Source: Symbiodinium natans (taxonomy: Eukaryota; Sar; Dinophyceae; Suessiales; Symbiodiniaceae). Taken from it: a DNA stretch of 64,000 nt. Shown here piece after piece: positions 27,251-37,255 of this stretch. Under the pieces are notes generated by a model. It searched no databases. It was not told the DNA's origin and saw only the letters and a list, made by a program, of their open reading frames with translations. The stretch's first letter is position 1. Each line of letters starts with the position of its first letter. The stretch is from assembly GCA_905221605.1 (NCBI GenBank), contig CAJNDS010001413.1, positions 501,501 through 565,500 of the forward strand, read 5' to 3'. The position numbers were made by a program, and so were the translations under genes.

Positions 27251-27640
27251 TGGCGCCTGAAAGTTTTGAGGCTTCTTGTATTTGGCAGATGCCTCAAGAG
27301 TTTTGAGACTCCGCCTCATGCTCAAGGGACGGGCTTCGAGCGATGCTTTCCGAAGGCCATTTCCTGGGCTAGAGTTCACCAGTTCTCCAAAGTTTCCCTC
27401 CTGCGCTCCTGCCCGTTGCACAGATGTCTCAAGGGCTTTGAGACTTTTCCTCACTGCCAAGGGGGGCATCGCGCGTGCAGCTAAAACGGGGCCACTCCTT
27501 AGGCTGGAGGCGCCAGTTCCCCAAAGGCGTTTCAGGCTCAGGGCTGTGAAGGGGGCTTGGCTGCGGAGGCTGGGTATTGGCGAGTTCGCCCAGGCATACA
27601 TCGTAGGCTGTGTGCCTGCAAGGTCAATAAGAAGGCTTAG
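27251..27640. other. No gene recognised
   Basis: Sequence related in part to the end of the 275-bp family (CAGATGTCTCAAGGGCTTTGAGACTTTTCC resembles its GATGCCCCAAAAGCTTTG motif; both shown in part only). No domain in the open frames. Confidence 0.4.
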
Positions 27641-27950
27641 CTTCCTGGCGCGCTCGATTTCTGGGAGTCCTTGTCCTGCCCTGCTGGCTGTTGAGGAGCA
27701 TACCTAGGGCAGGATTTTGCATGAAAAGCAAGGCCAACGCAGGCAGAAACAGCATTGCTGGTGCTTTGATGTGCCTGCGTGTCATTTTATCCCTGAAGGC
27801 AGCGCGCTCGATGTCTGGGAGCCTTGGCGCTGTCAGGCTGACTTACGGGCACCATCCCTGGGGGAAAGATTCTGCTTGAAAAATGTAGGCAAACGCAGGC
27901 AGAAACGGCATTGCTGCGTGCTTTGTGGCTGCGTGTGATTTTGAAACCCC
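27641..27950 (+). repeat. Two copies of the about 125-bp hairpin repeat family
   Basis: GCGCTCGATTTCTGGGAG at about 27650 and GCGCTCGATGTCTGGGAG at about 27806, each followed by CAGGCAGAAAC..GCATTGCTG. The hairpin is decayed here. Confidence 0.65.
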
Positions 27951-28831
27951 GAGGGGTGCTATGGGCTGCGGCCTGAAGCTGAAGGCCGAGATAACAGCCT
28001 GAGTTGCTTGAATAGCAGTGGCTTGGGGCCGAAGGCGGAAATCAAAGGGTTTGGCTGGCCCGTAGGCCTCGGGCTGAGGCTCGAGGCTAGATCTTGCCCC
28101 CCTTGACGCTGTGGCCTAAAGCTGGCGGCTAGCGTAGCAGCTTTGGCCTCCTTTGAGGCCTCGTCTCAAGGCCGCAGACTGTGATGAAGGCTGGCTTGGC
28201 TGGAGGCTGCGGGCGAAGAAAAGGGGCGGGCCCCCTTAGGCTGCAGCATAGAAAGCGCGGCCACCCTTGAGGCTTTGGTGGCGTGTGCCAGCGCTTCATC
28301 CCAAACCCCTATAAGTTAAGCAAACAAGGGGGGCATGGGGGGGGGAGGCTGCCATCACATGCTGCGTGCGCAAGTGCTGGACCTAGTTGCGGCTTGTGCA
28401 ATTTTACGCAACTTCCCTGTTTTGATTATTGGGAAGAGCTTGCTTCTCAAGGCGCAGAGATTTTTAGGCGAGGGCCTGCAGCTCATAGCAGGGTGGCAAC
28501 GCTGAAGCACGGAGGGGCACTCGGCGAGGCGGCGTTGCAAGAGGGCAACGCCGAAACCCAGGGCCTGTGTGCACGCTCCAGTCTTTAGGGCCTCGGTGTT
28601 GGCAGGTCTAGCTTTGAGGGGTATCACCTGAAGGAAGGCCTGCGGGAGTGCCACTCCCCAAATAGGGCTTAGAGTTGTCCTCCACGCGGTCGTTCTGCTG
28701 AGGTAGTCGTCGCGAGCACCTGGCGGGAGGGTAGGGGCAGAAATTATGGCCTGCGTATGTTACGCGGCAAAAGTCGCGTAGGACTGCTCAACTGAGATGC
28801 TTGCACAATCATCCGAGGTGGATGGGCTATC
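27951..28831. other. G-rich degenerate repeats then no gene
   Basis: 27951-28280 repeats the GCTGCGGCCTGAAG / CCCCCTTGA family of 22451-23345. From 28281 to 28831 there are no repeats I recognise; the 101-codon plus frame at 28283 has no domain. Confidence 0.45.
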
Positions 28832-29834
28832 TCAGTGGCCGAGGCAGGGCAGGATGCGGGAGGCTGGCCTGGATCTGAAAATAGGCCTTGGCAGCGGGGC
28901 AACGAGGCGAAGGAGGCGGTCCTCTAGGTGTAGAATTTCTCTACGCAGCAGGGCGTGGGGATTGGCCTCTTCCCACCTGTTTGCTGGGACCTGGAAGGTA
29001 CGTAGGGCCTGAAGATGTGCATTGTAGGGCAAGATGGCAATGCGCTTGAGGGTATTGATTTGGGAGGGCATGGGCCTCAAGGCTTCTCTAAGATAAGCCA
29101 GTTCTGCTTCTGTGCGAATGCGATAGGCCAAAAAAATCGGCAGAGGTGCTATCGAGTTCGTGCCTGAGATCGGTGTAGGCCTGTTGAGCAAGGGCCAGGC
29201 TGGCACGTGTTTCCTGCAATTGGGCGGAAACTGCATGCAACTCTAAGCGCCTGGATTCTGCTGTTTGCATAAGGGTGCGGCTCAAGGCATCTTGGCAGGC
29301 CAGGTGGTTGTGCATGTATACAAGCAAGGACCTTATGTGTTGCAGGTCATGAGGCTCGTTGGGTGTGTCGGCCGACCTGGCTGCACCCGGCTGGGGCGAA
29401 GGTGGCAACGTCTCTGTTGAAGGCAGGAAGTCACCAGGCGCAGAAGGCGAGTCTGAGGCTCCAAGAGGAGTAAGACGCTTAGCTTCAACAAAGTGTTCGG
29501 CGGGGCCCATAGGCTCGTCCAATGTAGTAGTCGAGCTGGAGGCTCCAAGAGGAGTGGATCTCGTAACTCCAAGATGGGGCTCGGATGGGCCCGTGCGCGC
29601 ATCCATTGTAGTAGGCAAATCAAAAGCTCCAAGAGGAGTGTGTCTCGCAGCTCCCGAAGCGGAGGCCTCTGCAGTAGGCGTAGTGTGGTCATCTCGGGCA
29701 GGATGTGCAAAGAGGGCCAGTCTCCCCTCATGCAAGTAGACCAGCTGTTCCCAAGTGCCGACGTAGTCGTGACGCCCATCATCAAAGGCACTGCGAACCT
29801 CTGTGCGGATGGGCATGTTTGCGCGATAAGCCAT
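28832..29834 (-). pseudogene. Unknown coiled-coil protein with 28-residue repeats, frameshifted
   Basis: First ATG at 29834 (the frame opens with GTG at 29861). The N-terminus MAYRANMPIRTEVRSAF leads to a repeat in which TPLGA recurs at exact 28-residue spacing (two full repeats and part of a third). A coiled coil (LELHAVSAQLQETRASLALA and onward) follows. The frame then ends prematurely, but a second frame (from about 29236 to 28832) continues with an equally plausible helical sequence, RIRTEAELAYLREAL. The switch falls at a run of seven T (minus) near 29130-29137, the typical place for a one-base slip or a read error. The architecture would suit an element-encoded coat protein, but I do not recognise the family. 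Module M lies just upstream. Confidence 0.4.
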
Positions 29835-29918
29835 GGCAGGAAAAGGCAGGCTACGAAACACCGGGGTTACAGGGCCTGGAGGCTCTAGAAAGCACTAAGA
29901 GCGTAGAAGGCCTTGACC

Positions 29919-30070
29919 GAAGAAAAGCAGAAGGCCCCACCTAGGGGTTAGGTCAAGGCCAGCTGTGAGCCGGAGATGCTCCAGCTGTGCAAGGCATGCC
30001 TGGGCAAAATGCAAACGGCGGTGCATGATTCACTTGTGGGAAAACACACGGGAACCAAAAACCCGAAGCG
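29919..30070 (+). repeat. Module M, copy 2
   Basis: Matches 16801-16953. Joined at 30070/30071 to the satellite hairpin module, whereas copy 1 is joined to repeat T. Confidence 0.85.
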
Positions 30071-30236
30071 GCAATGTTGCAACACGTTGGTCATGTCAGA
30101 CCGACCTTCGGCATCCAACATTGCCATTGGGGGCTCGGGGGCACAGACAAGCATCCTTTTCCAGGCTCTTCAGGCTCCAAGTCCTTGCGATTTCAAGGTA
30201 GCTCTCAAGGTCGGGCTGCGCTGCTTACTGCGTTCT
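30071..30236 (+). repeat. Left-hand remnant of a satellite unit, interrupted by copia 1
   Basis: Equivalent to 40749-40914 of the array, from GCAATGTTGCAACACG to TTACTGCGTTCT. The rest of the unit resumes at 39174 after the copia element, so this was originally the left edge of the array. The left arm of the hairpin is cut to GCAATGTTG. Confidence 0.9.
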
Positions 30237-30371
30237 TGCTAAACTTCAAGTCGCTCTTTTTCCTTGAAGCAGTAAAAGCGCTGTCGGTAAAACATGAGTC
30301 ACAAATCCACACATGCTCATCAACCCTTTGGGTTGGTAGGTGGGGTTCCCAGGTAGTAGAAAAACTTTACA
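30237..30371 (-). repeat. 3' LTR of copia 1
   Basis: 135 bp, identical to 39034-39168 apart from G/C in CCTTGAA(G/C)CAG. Contains a short inverted motif around AACCC-TTTG-GGTT. Confidence 0.95.
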
Positions 30372-30380
30372 CCCCGCCTT
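30372..30380 (-). other. Polypurine tract of copia 1
   Basis: AAGGCGGGG on the minus strand, directly next to the LTR start TGTAAAG. The copia 2 element has AGGCGGGG in the same place. Confidence 0.75.
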
Positions 30381-30621
30381 GATGTTGTGCGAACTGTAAG
30401 CTCAACATCACTCTACAGTAACGGGTTTGTAGAAACTGTACAGGTATGTCGTTGGGCTCATCTGGTATTGTGCGATGGCCTCGTTGTGCTCTCCCTATCG
30501 GAGTCCTTGCACTCGGTGAAAACTGTTCCCACTGCTTCCTCGTGGGTAACACTTCGCTCAGGTAAGCTTGTACTCGTTGTAGCTCACACTGTACGGAAAA
30601 GTGAAACATTCCATCATTCAC
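30381..30621 (-). other. 3' untranslated region of copia 1
   Basis: No convincing ORF between the end of the tail domain and the polypurine tract. Confidence 0.5.
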
Positions 30622-31017
30622 TCACATGGTCCCGGGCCTGCAATTGCCACAAGGACGGTAGTGCAATCTCGCATGCACTGCTGCACTGTAAGTGAATCTC
30701 TCTGACCTTTGCACATCTGCACATGTAGGTCGGTGGTACCTCTTGCCATGAGGCGTGTACACATAATGGGGTTGTGCTCGTAGCTGTTCGTCCACATCCT
30801 GTGCCATAGGAATGATATTAACCATTCCCCATTCTTGAAATCGCCTTGCAAGCTCTTCGTCATTCACATGGATTTGGCTTGCTGGTACTGTACTGATTCC
30901 AGGCATCCCATTACCACTGCCTGTCGCTGAATCCTCTGGTGCATCACGGAAATACATATTGACTGCCCTTGCTGTACGTTGAACATCATCCTCATCGGGC
31001 GGACAATACTTTTGCAC
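30622..31017 (-). pseudogene. C-terminal tail of copia 1 Pol with HxxxC...CxxC motif (frame lost)
   Basis: Residues 92-99 read HGKRYHRPTC-like order, giving H95-x3-C99; PCGNC gives C123-x2-C126. The pattern resembles small Cys/His metal-binding modules, and the copia 2 tail has a counterpart (H506-x3-C510, C524-x2-C527). In copia 1 the frame is separated from Pol by the minisatellite at 31030-31225. Two one-base losses, one where the repeat starts and one within it, would account for the offset. Probably once the end of Pol, on the far side of its membrane segment. Confidence 0.55.
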
Positions 31018-34000
31018 AAATCTTCGAATAGTGAATTCCTCCTGCGGTTCCTGTGGTCCTTCTTCCTGCGGTTCCTGTGGTACTTCTTCCTGCGGTTCCT
31101 GTGGTCCTTCTTCCTGTGGTTCCTGTGGTCCTTCTTCCTGCGGTTCCTGTGGTCCTTCTTCCTGTGGTTCCTGTGTCCTTCTTCCTGTGGTTCCTGTGGT
31201 CCTTCTTCACCTTCTGCTCGACCATGTAGAACAAGAGTAAAGCGAAAATTCCTCCTAGTAGCACACTGAAAAGAATAATCCATCCACTCACTTCCTTCAC
31301 ATAGATGAAAACAAATTCTCGTTCTTCTCGTTCTCGTCCTCCAAAATCGTCTGGCTGTCCTGCAATCTGAGAAATCATATTCACCATCATTGTCAAGTAC
31401 ATCGCTCTAGCCGTCTTGCTTCCTCGCTCATTCAACAAAGTTGCACGTAGTGCTCGAACTTGGCTTCGGCAAACTTCACCTGCCACATGTTCCATTGCTT
31501 CTTCTTTCCCATAACGCTCATGACTTTCTCCATTCCACACCATGGCTCCAATATGGTACATGAGAAATCTCCTTCGAGATACTCCTAAGCGTTTTGTATT
31601 CAAGTCGGCAATGTTTAATTTGGTAGGCACTGGCTTTGCTTTGAAGCTGTTGTTCTTCACCCCTCGCTGAAGCCATAATACTCTCAGATCGATATGTTTG
31701 AGTCCTCCGACTCCTGTTCGCATCATCCATTGTCTTCCCGCACTTGAATCCATCCGGATCTCCACGAGTAACTTTCCTGCAAGAAACATCCACAACTTCT
31801 TCAGTAACATCGCTTCTGATGCTCCTCCTGAGCATGCTAGCACTTCGGACTCTGCCGAACTTAAAGCTGTAGCTTTCTGGGTCCTGCTATACGAAAGTAC
31901 TGGCACTGCATTCATACACACAATCACTGATGATGTAGACCATCTCGCTTCACGGTCTGATGCCCAATCTGCATCCGTGAATACTTCCATACTGTGTGTT
32001 CCTTTCTTTTCTTCGTCTTCTTCTTCTTGCTCTTCTCTTTGATAGATCGCATCCATCATCTTGTTTCCAACCTTTGTGTACTTCAGTAGGAATCCCAGTT
32101 GCTCTGTTCCTTGCACATAGAGCAAAGCTTGTTTCAAACAGGTTAACGCTTGTTCCGTTGGCTTCGACATCTTACTTGCCAAACACTTCGTCACATGCTG
32201 TAAATCCCATCGGTCTTGGGAAATGTACAACAGTGTTCCCAACGCTGAACGAAACTTCTTGCACTCGTTCTCCTCCAGTTCTTTGGAATTGTCCACTGTT
32301 CCAATCAGCTGGTGCTCTGGGGTTTGTCTTGGCTTTCGGTTCCCCAGCTTGTAGAGTCCTCTAAGCTTCTCGTAGTGCTTCTTCGACACTGTCACCAAAA
32401 TTCCTTCTTCAAGGAACTCATAGGTCCTCTTCAGGTAATGAAGCTGTTCTCCCGATCCCCGGTGGGATGGGAACGGTCCCTCAACTGTGAGCTTGAAAAA
32501 CTTCTCTAGCTCGCATATCAGCCATCTTCCTTCGCCTTTTGCACCTGCAACTAGCTCGTCGTCGACATGAATCGACACTGCAATCTTCTTCACTCGGTGC
32601 TTCAAGATTGAGGGTATCCCAACAAATTGCTCAAATCCCAAACGCTTCAAAATCTCAACCAAATGGGTAAACCATTGTTCTGCCGCTGATCTTTGCCCTG
32701 GCAGACACTTCTCCACTTTCCATACATGGTCTTCATCCAAACCAAGTAGCGTTCGAATCCACGGTGAGATATCAGCATACATCAGAGCTTTCTGCTTGAC
32801 TTGCAAGAATGCGTCACGAATGTCAAGAACTGTAAGCTCCCAATTGTAGATGAGATGAAAAAGAAACATCATTCGCACTGCTGCGTGTCCTGACGTAGGA
32901 CTAAAAGTCTCCTCCGTGCTCTGGGCTCCCGCACGGAATTCCCGACACACAATTCTGCATCTACGCTTCCAAACTCCATCTCTCTTTCTCCAATCGAAAA
33001 CTGTCCTTAGTGTCAGAAACTTACCTTCCTCTGAACACTCTTCCTTCTTGATCGTCTTCACAACCTTCATGTTGGCGAGTTTGTCAAGTTCAGCTTTTCC
33101 TGCCTCTGCATCCAATCTTTCAAGTTCCTCTTCGCTGACTTTCGGTGGTCGATCCTCATCTTCTTCTTCTCCTTCACTATCCGCTTCATATTCCTCTTCG
33201 CATTCCTTCCAGACTCTTTCTTCCCCAAGGTCATCTTCATGATATCCTGTTTCGTCTTCCTGTTCTTCTACCTGTCCGGCGTACAACGGTGGAAATAGAC
33301 TTCCTTTCGGACTTCCAGGATCAGCACTTGTAGGTGAACTTTCCGCAGTCTTTTGTTGCTTCGTTGGTGGCTCCTCAGCATCTGCTGTTTTACTAGCTTT
33401 CGCAGGTTCCTCTCTTCCTTCTCCTTCAGTTTCTCTCTTTTGTCCCCCGCCTTGGTTGGAATCCGTTGATGAACTTCGAGGTGTAGGTTGACCACTGCTC
33501 AGCAATAGATCACTGATTGTGTCATGCTTTGAACTTTCCACATCAGATCCTGCTTCATCTCCTGCTGGCTCTGGCTCATTTTCTCCTCCTTCTTTCTCTT
33601 TGCCTGGTTCTTCCACGATTCTCGGTAACGGTGCCGCATGCGCGGTGTGCCCTAGCCTTGGGGCTTTCTTCGTCCAAGGAGAACCCTGAAGTTGAAGGGT
33701 CTCACGTGCGCGCCACGCTGGTTGTGTGCGCCGCACAGATCTTGACGTAAAGATCCCATCTTTTGACGTAATCACGTCCATGTCCCGGTCGTCCTTTCCA
33801 ACCCATATTCCTCCTGTCCACAAGGATCGATTCTTCACTCCTCCAGGCTTGGCCAGACCAAACACATACTCTCCGAAGGGTAAAATCTGCCCTTGGTATG
33901 GTCTCCCGTAGACCAATTGGAAAGCTGTACTCTGCGTCCCTGAGTGTAGGTGGTACCTGTTGAACAACCATGCTGCGTGGTGAATTGCCCACGCTCGTAA

Positions 34001-35725
34001 AGCATGATCTTCAGGAATCTTTTCCCCAATCCGATCCTCGACCATTTCAATCATCGTGAGGCTTTGTCTCCTGAGGTTCTGAATGTGGCGTTCCACTCTC
34101 GCTGTTCTTCCTTTGTGGTAGGGCTTGTTTGGATACTTTCCAGCCTTGTAGCCTAACTTTTGTCGTATTGCTACAATCAAATCCAGTAAGGCTGTTGTCG
34201 CTGGCTCCACATCAATCGCAAACAGAACTTCTTCGGAAATGTAGTTCATCTCGAGAGAAAACTTCACCACTTTCTCGGCCAACTTCTTCGTCGGTGCTTT
34301 CCCCGGCACTGGAATCGCCCACGAAAATCGAGTCCATGAATCAAGAATGATCAGACTCACACTGTTCTGACCCATGTACATGAAGTCCATCTGGATCACT
34401 GGCTTTCCTGGGTCTTCATACTTTGCTTCACTGCTTTGTGGGGTATGGTCCTGTTTCGACTTTGCCGCTGCACAGAAATCACACCATGGTTGCATTGGCA
34501 TGTGGGTTGCCATATGCTCTTCAATCTCTGCTTCTGTCGGTTCGGGCACTCCGGGTCTTGTTCTTGCTTTGGGCCTTTGCTTCCTCAGCCTGTCTGCAAC
34601 TTCTTCTGCGTCCTCATCTCTGTCTTCGGTGAGGTAGTTGCACAGTCTCCTGAACATCTTCACCTTTGACCCTGAGACGCTCAAACCCAAATACCGACAA
34701 CCTTCTCGCAGCTTCTCAATCTCACTCGTTGCTGTGAGTGACTCTCCATTCACCACAATAGTACTTCCCATGTCGAGTTCCAACTCTTGGTGTCCTCCTG
34801 CCTTTCCTTGCTGCTTCACAACTCCTTTCGGCACTGGCACCTGCAACTCTTCTGGAGCTCCTCTTTCTCTTCCAAACCATTCTGGCTCCTCTTCCATCTT
34901 CTTTTCTTCCTCCTTTGGTGCTTCTTCTGGTGCTACCTCTTCTACCAAGCACTTGTCCAGATACTCTGGTGTCCTGTGCAAGAATGTGAGAATTTCTGAT
35001 CGAAAAAGCAATCCCGGTATTCGATCTTCCAAGTCGGATTTTCGCTCGAGCAATTCCGTTGCTTCAATCACTTCCCATTCGTTGCCCACCTTCACGATGG
35101 TGGTCCTGTACTTCCAAGTACCTGTCGGCGGCTTTACAAACTCAAGTCCAAAATGGCGATGGACTGGCGTTCCATTCGGTAGAAGGCTCCAATCCTTCTC
35201 TGGGACTTTACCAAAGTCATAGGCCAAAGTCACCTTGACTGCCCTGACTTGCTCGACTCCTCTAACTTCCGCTGTCAATCTCAAGCTATTCCTCTGGTAT
35301 TCCACAGGCACCCGTGCCTTACCATCGGGAGATACAAGTTCCCCCGCCTGGGTTTCTTCTCCCCAGGTCTCGCCCCCCTGGCGCTGTTTGCATCCCACTG
35401 ACACAAACTTCCATCCATTTTTGAGTAGCCTTCCTAAAGACAGCAAGATGTTATTGGTGTCCGACAACACAAAGTCCTCAGTCACACTGCAGCTACTGAA
35501 CTGCAAAACTGCTCGCCGCATACCTTCAACTCGCATCGCACCCCCTTGTGCGTCTTGCAACCTCAGAGAGGTTGGGGTCGAAACTTCGACGCCTGCATCC
35601 GACAATCTTCGTGGTAACAAACTCACATCTGCTCCTGAATCCAAGATCACCACATGTTGCTTTGTGTCCAACTGGACCATTCGCACATTGAGAGGTTCCG
35701 ATCCTCCCTGACTCAGAGGTTCCAA
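30992..35725 (-). CDS. pol: Pol polyprotein of copia 1 (protease, integrase, reverse transcriptase, RNase H)
   Basis: 1577 codons from 35725, where the codon is TTG rather than ATG, so expression probably needs a frameshift from Gag. Protease: VVILDSGADVSLL (D29-S-G). A SAP-like helix pair lies at about 335-366 (LREGCRYLGLSVSGSKVKMFRRL, cited in part). Integrase: zinc site H404, H408, C415, C418; catalytic candidates D447 (QMDFMY), D505 (FAIDVEPA) and E545 (RVERHIQN). Reverse transcriptase: VLDIRDAFLQ (D968, D971) and IHVDDE (1053-1056). RNase H: FTDADWASD (D1251), SSAESEV (E1293). A hydrophobic segment, WIILFSVLLGGIFALLLFYM, at about 1482-1501 predicts a membrane anchor. The last 70 codons are out-of-frame minisatellite. 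Confidence 0.92.
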   Translation of the reverse strand: MEPLSQGGSEPLNVRMVQLDTKQHVVILDSGADVSLLPRRLSDAGVEVSTPTSLRLQDAQGGAMRVEGMRRAVLQFSSCSVTEDFVLSDTNNILLSLGRLLKNGWKFVSVGCKQRQGGETWGEETQAGELVSPDGKARVPVEYQRNSLRLTAEVRGVEQVRAVKVTLAYDFGKVPEKDWSLLPNGTPVHRHFGLEFVKPPTGTWKYRTTIVKVGNEWEVIEATELLERKSDLEDRIPGLLFRSEILTFLHRTPEYLDKCLVEEVAPEEAPKEEEKKMEEEPEWFGRERGAPEELQVPVPKGVVKQQGKAGGHQELELDMGSTIVVNGESLTATSEIEKLREGCRYLGLSVSGSKVKMFRRLCNYLTEDRDEDAEEVADRLRKQRPKARTRPGVPEPTEAEIEEHMATHMPMQPWCDFCAAAKSKQDHTPQSSEAKYEDPGKPVIQMDFMYMGQNSVSLIILDSWTRFSWAIPVPGKAPTKKLAEKVVKFSLEMNYISEEVLFAIDVEPATTALLDLIVAIRQKLGYKAGKYPNKPYHKGRTARVERHIQNLRRQSLTMIEMVEDRIGEKIPEDHALRAWAIHHAAWLFNRYHLHSGTQSTAFQLVYGRPYQGQILPFGEYVFGLAKPGGVKNRSLWTGGIWVGKDDRDMDVITSKDGIFTSRSVRRTQPAWRARETLQLQGSPWTKKAPRLGHTAHAAPLPRIVEEPGKEKEGGENEPEPAGDEAGSDVESSKHDTISDLLLSSGQPTPRSSSTDSNQGGGQKRETEGEGREEPAKASKTADAEEPPTKQQKTAESSPTSADPGSPKGSLFPPLYAGQVEEQEDETGYHEDDLGEERVWKECEEEYEADSEGEEEDEDRPPKVSEEELERLDAEAGKAELDKLANMKVVKTIKKEECSEEGKFLTLRTVFDWRKRDGVWKRRCRIVCREFRAGAQSTEETFSPTSGHAAVRMMFLFHLIYNWELTVLDIRDAFLQVKQKALMYADISPWIRTLLGLDEDHVWKVEKCLPGQRSAAEQWFTHLVEILKRLGFEQFVGIPSILKHRVKKIAVSIHVDDELVAGAKGEGRWLICELEKFFKLTVEGPFPSHRGSGEQLHYLKRTYEFLEEGILVTVSKKHYEKLRGLYKLGNRKPRQTPEHQLIGTVDNSKELEENECKKFRSALGTLLYISQDRWDLQHVTKCLASKMSKPTEQALTCLKQALLYVQGTEQLGFLLKYTKVGNKMMDAIYQREEQEEEDEEKKGTHSMEVFTDADWASDREARWSTSSVIVCMNAVPVLSYSRTQKATALSSAESEVLACSGGASEAMLLKKLWMFLAGKLLVEIRMDSSAGRQWMMRTGVGGLKHIDLRVLWLQRGVKNNSFKAKPVPTKLNIADLNTKRLGVSRRRFLMYHIGAMVWNGESHERYGKEEAMEHVAGEVCRSQVRALRATLLNERGSKTARAMYLTMMVNMISQIAGQPDDFGGREREEREFVFIYVKEVSGWIILFSVLLGGIFALLLFYMVEQKVKKDHRNHRKKDTGTTGRRTTGTAGRRTTGTTGRRTTGTAGRSTTGTAGRRTTGTAGGIHYSKICAKVLSAR
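31030..31225 (-). repeat. 24-bp minisatellite inside the copia 1 pol tail
   Basis: About seven to eight copies of CTTCTTCCTG(C/T)GGTTCCTGTGGT (plus strand), an in-frame 8-codon unit. One copy reads CCTGTGTCC instead of CCTGTGGTCC, a one-base loss that flips the frame. The three frames give KDHRNHRK, GTTGRRT or PQEPQEEG repeats; only the last runs on into the HxxxC tail. Confidence 0.9.
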
Positions 35726-37255
35726 TCCTCCTTGATCAGAGGTTGATTCAGAGGTTCCAATCCTCCTGGAGGTCCCAATCCTCCTTGAACTCTTTCCAAG
35801 CTGTTTTCATACCATTGATACAGCTCATCACTCTCATGATCTTGTTTGTTCTCACTCTCATCCCCGATGTAGTAGCACTCTGGTCCTTGCACCTCTATCC
35901 TTCTGGTGAACCAATCACCTTCTTCTTCTGAAACTTCGCTAAGCTCATAGTGCTCTGTGCCGTCAGGTGGTGTGTTCGCAATGTGATGGAAATCAATGTT
36001 CCTCACTCTCCTTATCCTGTATTGGCTCGCACTCTGCGACGGAGTAACAGACTCGACTGTCGAGTGGGGTACCTCGGTGCTGGCCTCGCTCGCCTGCACT
36101 TCTCGAACATTGCGGTTTGGACACTCGTTTCCCCAATGTCCTCGCTGCTTGCAGAATCGGCAAACATCTCTGTCCAACTTCTTTCCTCCACCTTTCTTTC
36201 CTCCTTTGCCATGCTTTCCACCTTTCTTTCCGCCTTTCTTTCCTCCTTTGTGGAAACCTTTGCCTCGTCCTTTCTTTCCTCCTTTGTAGCTTCCTTTTCG
36301 TCCACCTTTTCTCCATTGGCGAAATCCTGCTCCAAAGCTTGACCACGAGTAGGATCCTTTTCCTCCTTTGTTTCCTTTGTTGCCTTTGTTTCCTTTTCCT
36401 CCTCCTTTCTCGTACACTGCATCCACTTCCATTGGTGCTGGTCCTTGATCTGCATTCGAACTGCTCGCTGTGTTCTGCAAGGTCTTTTGCTTCAACACCG
36501 TCTGGTAATCCCAAGTTTTGCTGCTTTGCTCGTATGAAAGAATCGCTTGCTTCACTGACATGTAGTTTGTTCCTTCGGGCATTGTCAAAGTAAGGTGGTC
36601 TCGAATCGCCCTCGGTGAACATCGAAGCAAAACTCCCATCAACAAATCTCGATCGTAGGTCTTTCCTGAAGCGATCTCGTACTCCCGAACAAGGTTTTCC
36701 AGTGAACCAATCTGCTCCACCATGCTCTTGCCCCCATCGAAGTTGGGAAACATCTTGATAGAGACGATACCCACATCGCTCCCTGCTCCAATTTCGAGAC
36801 AGTTGCGTTGCTGCTCCCCGCATATACGAAGTCAGTATGTGGTAAAGCTTTGTCGAAAGTTCTCTCTCCACTGTAGTGAGAGTCGAAACATCGATCGGCG
36901 TTGCTCCCAGACTTTCAATCATACTTAGAGCTTCTGAGTACTGCGAATCGGCAAAACCTAGCCAATTCAGAAACTGATGTTTCCAGGTTGTAAAATCCGG
37001 TGGATGCTCTCCCGAGGCTTGTGGGTTCCAAACATCTGGTGCCTTGATCGCCTTTGTCGCACTTTCAATCCTTCGGTTCAGATCATCCGAACTGCTTGCT
37101 TGTTGCTCCAACCTTTGTAGCGCACTCATTCCAACTTGGGTCGCCCTTGTCAATGCAGTCAGAATTTCAGAAAGTTCTGTGGGTTGTTGGGGTGGTACAT
37201 TCTGCTGCATCCCTTGCACTGCAGAAAACTGTAACACGACAAGCACACACAGCAT
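35713..37255 (-). pseudogene. gag: Gag of copia 1 with CCHC zinc knuckle (frameshift near 36790)
   Basis: The N-terminal part (37255 to about 36790) begins with a hydrophobic MLCVLVVLQFSAVQG and continues with PTELSEILTALTRAT, an Ala/Ser-rich coil, and APDVWNP...FTTWKHQFLNWLG, typical of copia Gag. The C-terminal part (from about 36774 in another frame) has LENLVREYE, LLMGVLLRCSP and ILSYEQSSKTWDYQ. A very Gly/Lys-rich stretch and the knuckle CRFCKQRGHWGNEC (C-x2-C-x4-H-x4-C) follow. The two parts do not abut as in related Gags, so a small deletion plus frame change is likely. Three copies of a 19-bp motif (GGAGGATTGGAACCTCTGA-like) straddle the Gag stop and Pol start, where a -1 shift is required. 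Confidence 0.75.
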
